Positions 23,300 through 33,620 of a DNA stretch of 64,000 nt are shown here, one piece after another (within the stretch, counting starts at the first letter, position 1; the number at the start of each line of letters is the position of its first letter). Both the position numbers and the translations under genes were made by a program. Source of the stretch: Ilyonectria destructans (lineage: Eukaryota > Ascomycota > Sordariomycetes > Hypocreales > Nectriaceae); contig JAHEWK010000002.1 of assembly GCA_020740775.1 (NCBI GenBank), positions 806,001 to 870,000 of the forward strand. Direction: 5' to 3'. Below the pieces are notes generated by a model. The model was given only the letters and a program-made list of their open reading frames with translations. It ran no database searches and was not told the DNA's origin.

Positions 23300-26200
23300 T
23301 TACCAGAAACTGCACCATCCTATGTAGTGCTGGCACAGGTTCTCCAGCTTGGTAGCCTCCATAATGAGCTTGTTCACCTGGTTGATGACGTCCAGCTCTT
23401 CGTTGTTCTTAAAGTCACGTCCTGTAAGCTTCTGAGAGACGCGATCAAGCACCTCGATGGCCCTAGCATTCTGGCTCTCCACCTCCTGGGCACCATTGAC
23501 CAGGTTTCCGTCCGGAGCTGCGGAGCTGTTGGTACGCGCGCGGGCCCTAGCTGCAGGCAATACGACCGGCTCAGCAGCGTTGAGGAGCTCAGAGGGTGCG
23601 ACGTCACTTTCCAGGATGGATTGGCGTCTCGGTCTTGGGGCGCCGGGTCCAGCCAACGCTGTCTCACGGTCCGACCTAAAGGTTGGTCCAGTGGGCGATG
23701 CGGCGTTAGTCAGACGCCATGTCAGGAGCGGGTCATGGATGAACTGCACACGATTAGTTGGTTGAATGATAACACGATACTAGGAAACTTACCGCTTCCA
23801 AAACGGCCATGACACTCTCTTTGTTGTCCCGGAGAACTCTCATAACGTTCTCACAGGTGATCCTGAAGCTGCCCTCGATGTTGCTAACCTCCATGGCGTA
23901 GGTCAGCATGCGAGTCAATCTGAATGGAACCCGCTCGGGGTATTTCTCTCGCTTCATGGCAACTTCGAAACAGTCACCGAAATCGATGTGGATAATCTTT
24001 CCAGTGACACGGTCCAGCATCAAGTTGGAGGGATGTCGATCGCCCAAGCCCAAGATGTAGCCCACCATGGACATGACACCCAACGAACGAGTGTAGTTGG
24101 TACGACGCTCCAGCCAAGCCTCGGAGGACTTGGACTTTAGCCACAAGACGCGGTACAGATCTTGGCCAGTCGTGTTGTCGAGGGCGTAGCCAAACACCTC
24201 AACCTTTTGCATCAGGGTAAGGTTGTCGTAGTCGGGAGCCATCTGAAGCATGATGCGATGCTCAATGTTAAGAAGAATCTTACGGCTCTCGCGATACTCT
24301 CGAATAAGCACGTGCAGAGTGTCACTGTTTGGCACCCATCCGAGGAGACCGGAATTCTGAGACAGGGGAATGGCAGGGTATCGCTGGATGTTGAGATGTC
24401 GCTTGTAACACTCCGAGTCATTGGAAAGCAGCGTGTTGCAAAGGCCAAACAGCTGCATGACACGTTCATCCTGTCGAATATCCTCGTGACCCTTGAGCAG
24501 GAAGGCGTATGATTTGCCGTCGCTTCCATTGACGTTGAGCTTTCGGGGTCGCTGCTTGGAGTTGATGACGCTAAAGGTAGTCTCGAACGACATGATTCGC
24601 ACAATTGGCTGCCCGCTCTTGTAGGTACCAGGAACCGCAAGGTCTAGGTTCTTGGCGTTGAGCAGCTTGGGCGAGCAGTACGTCAACTCCAGGGTCGTAA
24701 CTTGAGGAAGCTGCCTAGAGATCCTCCTGAAAACCTGGTAATACAGATCCCAAGCTTGGTTAAGGTCGTTGACGTCCTGGCTGGTCTCATATTGGCGACA
24801 CCAGTCTTGTGCCTCCTTGAGATCTCTGCCAAATGCTTGAGCAAACGAGATCTCGCGAAGCGTCTCCGGTCCACGCTCAAGAAGCTCGTGAAGTGGCTCT
24901 AGTGTCGCAAACATCCCTTCAATGTTGTGATCGCCAAAGTACAATCGCGAAGCTTCCTCCAAGCCCTCGTGCCAGAGTTCATGCCAGAGCACAGCAACTC
25001 GGATCAGCTCGTGACTGACAGTATCAGCCTGGGCGACCAGGTTTGCGCTATGCTGTCGCATGCTATCCATGATCTGTGCGGCAGACCGAGATCGGCGAGT
25101 GTTTTGCCAAGACTTCATGGCAACTGTGAGAGGGTACACCAGCGCCTGGGGATGAGCTCGTCCCACGTCAGCCAACAGGTTATGCACCGACTGCTGCACC
25201 CGCTTGTTAGGCTGGTTGATTCGGGCAATGAGCTGCGGGATGACTTCAAGCCAGGTGTCAACGCTGACGTTGGCGAAGCCTTCTGTGACAGCCGTATTGA
25301 CATCCGCGCTGCCTCCATGTGCGAACCACATTGTGAGCAAACGGAGCGTGTCCTGGAGGGAGCTGCCGGCAGACAGGGCAATGGACTTGAAGAAGCCCTT
25401 CACGGCCGGGACAACATGGTCAATGACCATTGACTGGTCAGCCCGTGTCATGTGGCCTTCGTTCCTTGCTGTGAGAGCTTGCACGATCTCAAAGTTGGCC
25501 AATGCCCACGCGTGCCAGGCCTTGTACCATCGGGGGTTGTACTTGGTCGCCTGCGAGTATGCAGTCAAGATGTCTTGTACCTGGGTGTATTGCCAGTCGT
25601 CCTTATTCAGGGCAATCAACCACTCGCCTTGACGCAGGTAGCACTTGGCAAGCAATACCGTCTGGTCGTACAACGCGCGTTGAGTCTGGGGGCTCATGAG
25701 CGCCGGGTCCATCTGGTTCTGGAAGCCGTACTCGGTCGGAATGTTCATTTCGTTGCCGGCTTGAGCCGTCAGGTGTGCCTTGGCGACGTCGAGTCTATGC
25801 GCAGTATCGTTTGTAAACTTACGCAGACAATATAGTGTTTTCTCAGCGATGCCTGATTGTCGCAGAGAAGGCTGTTGTCCCAGCTCCCACTCATACTTGA
25901 GCACGGCGTAGATGACCTGGGCAGGAGTGTTGCGAGGTCCTGGGCCATTCTGTCTCTCTGTCCAGTAAGGAATCATAGTCTCCAACGGGGCTTCGATGCC
26001 AATGAGCTGCTTCAGTGACTTCTCGGCCACGCCCATGCGACCAGACTTTCGGCAGAGGTTGGCGAATTTGATCCACATGTGAATGTTCTCGGCGGGTGAG
26101 ATGACAATTGCACGCAATCGAAGCATGCGCTGCCAGACCTCAACATTACGCTGGCAACCCTTCAGTCGAGTCTCCCAGGTACGTCGCATGATGGCCTGCT

Positions 26201-29200
26201 TCTTCTCATCGCACTGCTTGTAGACGATAAGCTCCTCCAACTCAGCAAGCATCTGTACTCGCACGACGACTTGGTAAGCTCGGTTATACGATTCGCTCAC
26301 GAGTGCGCTGAGCTCCGTGTCAAGGCCCTCACGAGCTTGCTGAACACAATTAAGCGCCTCTCGGAACTGATTCCTGTGAAGGGCCAGGATGGCTCCAAAG
26401 AAAGATCGATCAGGCGAGTATCTCTTGAGCGACGACAGGTAGTTGTCCATTGAATCCCATTTACCCAAGCCCCAGGCGGCAGCAGTGGCAAGAGGCGCGA
26501 TCATGCGCTGAACCTCGGGCGTCGAGTTGGCCCAGGTAGCGCCAGTCAAGTTGGCGAGAGCCTCCCATTCGCTCAAGGCGTGCAAGCAACGCATCTTTCC
26601 CATGGCGATATCAACAGGAATGGCTTGGTCCTCGGGCACCTCCGCCTCTCGCTTGTTGTAGAAAGCCAGAGCTTCTTCCCAACGCTCCAACTTCTCGAAC
26701 CATGTTTCGCGTAGCTGAATGCCCTCCTTGTACAGCTGTGCTTTGCGGAGAATACCGATGGCGGCGTCGGATTGTTGGAGTTGGTTGTTAATGACGATCA
26801 GGGCTTCGACCGCACCACTGCTCTGATCTTGCAAGAACTCCAGCTCCTTGTAATGCAGAGCTTTGGCGTAAGCGTGACAGCGGGCTGCCTCTCTACCAAG
26901 GACCCGAATATCGATTGGGAGGGCCTTGTCGTCATGTTCCATAAACTCGGCCAGGTTGAGGAGGAGACCCAGCAGATCCGGAGGCACATTCTCGGACTTA
27001 ATAGCACTCTCAATGTTCTGGATAAGTTCATCTTGGAACTGCTCGTACAGCTCACTCCAGCATGAAACAAAGGCCGAGTTGAAAAGCTCACGCGCCAGTG
27101 GCAAGTACACGCTCGCGAGGCTGGCACAGGCTCGGAGGGCGTGGTTAGGTGATTCCGTGAGGAGGGTGGTGCTGAATCTTCGCAGCCACTCTTGCCAATC
27201 TTCCTTTGTAGATTTTCCCTTCGTGTCCCAGGCGGCCTTGAGGTGAATGGCGTTCATCTCAAGCTTTTTGGTTCCTTGGTCTGCGAAAGGGGGTTCTTCG
27301 AGCCCGTCGACATACCGATGTTCGGAGAGGTCCTGAGGCAGCACCTCGCCCTTCTGGAGCTTGCTCACAAAGAGTTCGTAGTTTTGGTGCTGGATCTGGT
27401 GCAGGTTGATCGTCTTGTTGACGGTACCCATGAAGTGAAGATAGTCCTTGCCGAGCTGCTGGATCAAAGCACAAAGCGTGTCCAGTGCCGCAATCCGGAG
27501 AGTGGTGTCTGGTCCGTCTAGCACCCTTGTGAGCGGGTGGATAATCTTTGCGGCGTAGTCGTTCAGGTTGACTTGGCGTGAAATCTTTCCGATAGTGTCG
27601 ATAGCTTGCTTCTTGATGAAGGTGGGCTGTCCTTGCTTCTCGAACGTGCGCACGATAACAGGGATGATCAGATGCATGTACTCTTCAGCGCTAGCCCCAA
27701 ACACCAAGAATGCGTGCAGCACCTTCTCAGATGGTACCCGCTTTACAGAGGTGTCTTTGTCAAGAACTCCGAGCATGAGAGGAAGGAGGCCGGCAAGATA
27801 GATCTTGAACTCTCCCTCCAGTGACCTCGAAATGGCCTCGACAAGAGACAAGATGGTAGTCTGGAGTGACGGAGAGGTGTGCCAATACTCCTGCAGAATC
27901 TCAACGATCTCAGGCAGATAATTCCTAACATGCTGACGCACGATACTGACGAGAGTCGCCAACTGGTTAAAGTATGACTCCAGTCTCGTTGAAGTTGAAG
28001 ATCTGATAACGAGCAGGAAAGCGGGGATGATTCTATCAAGAAATGAAACACACTCCAATCCCAGAGTGCGGAAGATGTTCATGATCGCCTCGATCACAGA
28101 TGCGTGGTGTTGAACCAGGGAGGGATCCTTCAGAATTTGGAGGAGAGCATTGATCACAACAGTGGGGAAGTACTCTTTGTTTGAAGGAGTCAGGCCAGTC
28201 ATCATCAATGAGATGTCCGTCATCTGGTTCGACTCGACACGTCGTTGAACTTCGGGTGTTCGCTCTTCGACTTGCTGTAGGAAAGTTAGCAATCCATAGA
28301 CTTTCGACTCGTTCAGCTGAGAGCAGCTATGACGAGGGAGGTTAGACACGTACCTGATATTTGTAAGGATCCAAAGCACCCAGAATTCCCATCAGCTTGA
28401 TAGTCTCTTGTCTCAGAGGCACTCGCTGACCCTCCGTTCGGATAATTCCCTGAAGAATCTCGAGCAGTTGGGGGTATTCAAGGTATGGCTCAATGACGTA
28501 TCCAGAGTTGCTGGCGAGCTGACCCAAAGCATGGAGGGCGGCCTCTCGCTTCGAGTTGGAGCTCTGATCCTGCAGAGCGTCGATGATGAGGGGCATCAAA
28601 CGATCCTTGTAGGGCAGAATATCTTCGCCGCCCACAGTTGCAAGCTCACCAATGGCCTTCAAAATGGTAGCAGCAACAGAAGGATTCGGGTCGTTGGCCT
28701 TGGGCAGCAGAACTGAAATCATGGGCTCGACGTATGGCTTAATGAGACCTTGTGCGTTTTGCACAAGAAGGCTCAGCAGCTTGGCGCTCTCCTCCTTGTT
28801 TCGGGCGACATCAGAGAACTCGAGTTCCGTCAACATCTGGATAAGTGTCTTCCGCAGCGAGGGGATGACGTAGGCTGGGTTGAACCTCGCCAGTCGACCG
28901 ATAATCGAGATGGCAACTTCTCTGATGGAGAAAACCTCATCATTCAGTGCGAAGAAGAGGATTCGGATGTTCTCAGCCTTGGCCAGGTGTCGATCAAATC
29001 GCTCGTCGAGAGCTGCGAGAACGGTGCGCCGAATGTTGGGCTCGGGGTCGGATACTCCGACTGTCAGAAGCTTCTCAATCACGTCGCCGACAACTTGGAG
29101 GGCGTGGTAGCTGGTCTGGCTGACGATGGGGTCGCGAACGTAGAGTTGACAACAGGTAAGGGCAGCAGCTGCTCGGATTTCCGGGTCCTCATCCTCGACG

Positions 29201-30812
29201 TATTTGATGGCAACATCGCGGACGAACTCGTTCAGCACATGGCCGGCAAAGTCGAAGCTTCCGAGAGTGTTGAGTGCCAGCTTGACTTCCGCTCTGCGGT
29301 GCTCGTAGGCCTGGGGATCCTTCGCGTCTCTGGTAATAATGGGAACTGAACTGAGGGTATTGGGCTGTGGTGCTCCAAGCGGCTTGAAGGGTTCGCCGCA
29401 GAGGACAACGCTCAGCATGTCGAGCAGCCTTTCTTGGATGATGGGTTTCACAGGCGGGATATAAAATGCCATGTCCACCAAGGCCTGAGTAAGCTTGGGG
29501 GTGAGGTCACAGTCGAAAATGGGGTCCAGCAGCGCCTCCATGTACTTGCTGAGGGTCTGCCCAACAGCTACAGCCAACCGACTGATGCAGTCAAAGACTG
29601 GGTCCACGGATCCCCTCTTACGGGACTGGATGCTCAGGCCTTCTCTCACATAAATGAGAACGCCGTCGAGGTAGGGGGCAATGGCGCTCTTGACCGAGTT
29701 GGCAATGGTTCCAATGGCCAGGAAGGCATCATTGCGTTCCTTGTCCTTCTTAAGCATACTAGACAGGTAGACCATGAATTTGTGCAGCCAGGCGTTGGCG
29801 AAATCAGCTGGCGAGTAGCTCGCCAGGTCGGGGATAAGGAGTACGACTGTCTTCCGGATGGTCGGGTCCCGGTGGTCTTTGTGCTTGAAGACGATTTCGC
29901 AAGCTTGTTGGTAGTGCTCCTGCATGTACATGGCTCCTTGTTCGAGAAGCTCCTTCAGCACAAGCAACGATCCGTGGACAGACTCGACGGTGTTAACCTT
30001 GAGACCCTGCTTGGACTCGTTGTAAATCTTGCTCATCCATAATTGCTTCATCTCCTGGTCTCGCTCGCGAAGGATTCGGAAGCAGGCGCTGACGGTCTCG
30101 GCCGAGGTGGCGCGGATGAGTTGCCTCGAGTCTCGAAGGCCAACCCAGATCCAGTCGAAGATGGTCGGGATGTACTGATACATCAGGGTGGGTGCGTTTC
30201 GGGCGAGCTCTCGCAGGACGAGGACAGCGCTGTATCTCCGCTCCTCGACGCGGTCGTTTTGCAGCCATTCGAGAGCGGTGTTCACTTCGGAATCGACCAA
30301 CTCGGATATTAAGGAGCCTCCGGGTCGGCAAAGCTTTCCAAGGGCGGTGGCGGCAGGTTGCATAGGGTTGATGTCCTTTCCGCGCAAGATTGTTTTTAGG
30401 TTCTGGGTGAAGCGAGTGTATTTGACGCCGACATCCACGCCATCGAAATCAATGAGGGCATCCAAGGCGTAGATGCCGCCGAGTCGCTCGGAGGAATCGC
30501 CGCCATGGGTGATGAGTTGTGTGACCTTGTTGTTGACGGCATTATAGAAGGCGAGGAACTGCTCGGGGCTCAGATCTACATCAGGTGTCAGCATAGGAGA
30601 GAATCAGCGACGGCTGGATCGTACCTCGATGGCATACAACGACGAGCTCACGGAGCTGCGTCGCCGAACGCTTCCGCACATCGTCGGAAATCCTAGGAAG
30701 AGTCAGTGGTGGATTCGGACAAGCCCATCGACGGGGAAGCTTACCGCGACCGCAGGCCTCGGGTTATAGAGTCGAGCCGCTCCAAAGCGACCTGTTGCTG
30801 CTGTTGCGCCAT
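23300..30812 (-). CDS. TOR: TOR serine/threonine kinase (target of rapamycin)
   Basis: Five exons (30812-30745, 30692-30625, 30575-28354, 28274-23793, 23743-23300) give 2427 residues, the normal size of a fungal TOR. The N-terminus is Gln-rich (MAQQQQQV) and is followed by HEAT-repeat solenoids over about 1200 residues, then a FAT domain. An FRB domain lies at about 1870-1970 ([43 protein letters not shown]). The PI3K-like kinase motifs are GDRHPSN and HIDFGD. A FATC tail ends in [11 protein letters not shown]. The FRB serine of the TLREISF motif, whose mutation gives rapamycin resistance in other eukaryotes, is present. TOR links nutrients to growth and autophagy at the vacuole. Only one TOR gene lies in this window. 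The 79-nt intron at 28275-28353 has a strong GCTAAC branch site. Confidence 0.97.
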
Positions 30813-31687
30813 GATCCTCGTTCGGCACTGGTGGCCGCTCGATCAACGGTGCATGTACCGGGGAGTAGAAGGGTGGCAGCAGGGGATGCGCTGGCGTGCG
30901 CGGGTTGAGTCGAGGCTACGCTCGAGGCTGAGGTCGACGCAGCCGAGTTGGGAGAGGACGGTGGGTGGGCGTGTCGTGGGCGTGTTTCGTGTCGTCGTCG
31001 CTATCGAGCCGCGGGCGTTGGACTGATATAATGGGAGAGCCGTGGTCGCTAGTATGCAGAGAATTGTCGCCTCGACCAGGCACCGCAACTGCGCTCATCC
31101 GTTACCAGCGCATGGCACCTTGTTGTCGCTGAAGTTGGCGGTTGCTTGGTCAGGCGGAGGTTAAATTGGGGATTGTTAGGAACTTGGCGGAGCGGCGTGC
31201 ACTGGTCCCTGACCTGGCTCGCCGGCAGGTACTTGCACCGTGCCAATTGCGGAGAGTCATAGCGAGCCGCACCGTGGGCGCTGCCGCCGATCCGCTGCAG
31301 ATCGCGCCTTGTTTGGGCGCGTCCCCCTGTCGACGGGCGCTACGGGCACTGTGAGGGCACCGGGTCAGCTCCCAGGCTTATCGATAGTAGCGGCGTTACC
31401 TCAGGAGCTCTGGATTTAGGAATCTGCCCGCCACTTCTCTGCCGCCACTCTCCTCTGCCCGCCACTGCGACGATTCCTAAACCAAACCAGAACCTGGACG
31501 ACGGAACCAGGATCCAACAACTGCAGCACACCAACGCAACGCCAACGCATCCTTGCCTCGCATTTACCGCTTGGCGCTTCTGATTGACTCCCTACCGCCT
31601 ACTGCCCTGTCACTGCTGCACCGCCGGTCGAAAGATCCGTCCAATCATCCCACCCATCCACATCACCATCGCATACAGACGCCCGCC
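30813..31687. other. Divergent promoter region (TOR / Rtf2)
   Basis: An 875-bp gap between the divergently transcribed TOR and Rtf2 genes. The TOR side is GC-rich, and the last 250 bases before Rtf2 are C/A-rich leader-like sequence. A frame opens 45 codons upstream of the Rtf2 ATG, but it starts without an ATG and is read as leader. Confidence 0.5.
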
Positions 31688-32506
31688 ATGGGTAACGACG
31701 GCGGCTCCATCCCCAAGCGCCATGAACTCGTCAAGAACGCTGCCCGTGCGAAAACCGTCTCCGAACTCAAAGCCACCGCCCTCGAGTCCCTAGGCCATGC
31801 CTGGACGCACTGCGCCCTCAGCGGCGACCCCATCGACCTCGACACCCTCGTCTCCGACTGGCGTGGCCGACTGTACAACTACGAGGCCATCCTCAACGGC
31901 CTGATGCCCTCCGATGAGCCGGCCGAGGCCACGCCATCGAGCCTGGGAATCAAGTCACTGCGCGATGTCGCAAAGCTCAAGGTTTCCAAGGAGGGAAAGA
32001 GTTTAGTCTGCCCCATCTCCATGAAGGAGTTGGGTCCTTCAACCAAGGCGGTATACTTGGTTCCTTGTGGACATGTTTTTGCCGAGGTGGCCATGAAGGA
32101 AATCCAGGACAAGGCATGCCCAGAGTGCGCTACAGAATACAGCCAGGACAACGTTATCCCTCTGCTTCCAACAACCGAGGCCGACATTGGTCGACTAGAG
32201 ACCCGTATGGAAGGTCTGAGGAGCCAGGGTCTCACTCACACCCTCAAGAAGGACAAGTCGGAGAAGAAGAAGAAGCGCAAGGGCGATGATGTCAAGGAGG
32301 AGGAGAACAAAGCCAAGAGTGACTCTGCCAATGCCGAGAGTAAACGTAGCAAAAAGCCCGAGGACTCGAGGATCAGCGGTATCAACAATTCGTTTGCAGC
32401 GTCGTTGACGGCTAAAGTTCTAGCCGAACAAGACGAGAGGAACAAGCGGAGGAAATTGGCCGCTGCGGAATCCGCTCCACAGAAGAGAGAGGTTGCAAGG
32501 GGCTGA
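31688..32506 (+). CDS. RTF2: Replication termination factor 2 (Rtf2)
   Basis: Single exon, 272 residues. The start at 31688 gives MGNDGGSIPKRHELVK, the standard Rtf2 N-terminus; the upstream in-frame extension has no ATG at its head and a non-conserved His/Pro-rich composition. The Rtf2 domain contains a degenerate RING-like fold: CPISMKELGPSTKAVYLVPC, then GHVF and CPEC. A Lys/Glu-rich nuclear-type tail (KKKKRKGDD) follows. Fission yeast Rtf2 stabilises replication forks stalled at the RTS1 barrier near mating-type locus 1. It is divergent from TOR. Confidence 0.92.
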   Translation: MGNDGGSIPKRHELVKNAARAKTVSELKATALESLGHAWTHCALSGDPIDLDTLVSDWRGRLYNYEAILNGLMPSDEPAEATPSSLGIKSLRDVAKLKVSKEGKSLVCPISMKELGPSTKAVYLVPCGHVFAEVAMKEIQDKACPECATEYSQDNVIPLLPTTEADIGRLETRMEGLRSQGLTHTLKKDKSEKKKKRKGDDVKEEENKAKSDSANAESKRSKKPEDSRISGINNSFAASLTAKVLAEQDERNKRRKLAAAESAPQKREVARG

Positions 32507-33620
32507 GTGTCAGATATTTAGATGTACGATTAATTGATACCCACGATGCTGATTTTTTACATGGACATTGAGCCACATCATCTCCAACTACCGTACTATA
32601 TCAACATCAGACCAGCACCAGTGATGATATCCTAGTTCTTTCCACAATACTATTAGATCGCAAGGGTATCCTGTGGCTGTGGGCCTGGTCATGTCTCTCA
32701 CCCATAAAGCGGGAGTGATATAGGGTAGCTAACCTCCCCTTTCAACGTCTAGTCCAAAGTAGGTCGGACTTACTAGCAACGTTAAGAACTAGGAATAACA
32801 GGACCAGATTAACGCGATCTTCATCCTTTTGACAATAGTGACAGTCACTGATGGAAAGTTAACCTCGAGCTTGAAAGCCAGAGAGCACTGATAACAGTAG
32901 ATGGTGGATGATGTTGCTAGTGATAAAGGCCGTCTATGCCTCCAGGAGCACTTTTATCTTGCCTCTGACAAGGATTTGATGACAACCCCCTTTCTGTTTT
33001 TCTTTCGTACGGATGCGAGTTTTGGAAACATGCCGAATTTGAATATTGTTCATGAAGGGGGCTTTACGGATGCTAGGTTATGATGGCTTTGGTACTTGAG
33101 ATGGTCGGTCGCGGCTCTTGACGAGAGCTGCGCTGTGATACATCATGTCAAGCCTAGGCCACCTGCTGACGCGCCGGCGTGTGATGTGATTATAGCGATA
33201 GACTTCTCCGCCGTGCTTTAAGTTAAGATGATCTCCTGAGCTGCCACAGCCTCTATAAACAATATCCGGCCGTTAAGTTTATCATAGGTAGGATTGAAAA
33301 CACCATATATGTTCCCTGGTCATATACAGGGTTGGCCAAATCGGAGGGACGTGAGGGTGATTACTCTCAGTTATTCACAGAACTGACAGCTGGCAATATG
33401 GGACTTGCGCAGAGGCACCCCGAGGATCACGGTGCGTAGGATAGGTGACTTGACTGTGACAGTTCAATTTCTTACAATGCTACACATCGCGGTTATTGGT
33501 GCTTGGGTAGTTAAAAGGATTAATATGCTATGAATTGGATGGCTTGAGTAAAAATGAGCACAAACGTGTATCAGAGACACGAATTATGACCTTGCAGTTT
33601 AATCATTCCCACATGCCTCT
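32507..33620. other. Intergenic region at the edge of the accessory island
   Basis: About 1.1 kb, visibly more AT-rich than the TOR/Rtf2 block, with no frame over 75 codons and no recognisable product. It marks the change from conserved housekeeping genes to the NLR/HET/kinase island. No inverted-repeat element could be identified by eye. Confidence 0.5.

Noticed and set aside
32507..33620. Transposon remnant or RIP-affected repeat at the island edge
   Set aside because: The region is AT-richer than its neighbours, but I could find no terminal repeats, no transposase trace and no clear pattern of C-to-T change by eye. A repeat search against the genome would decide.
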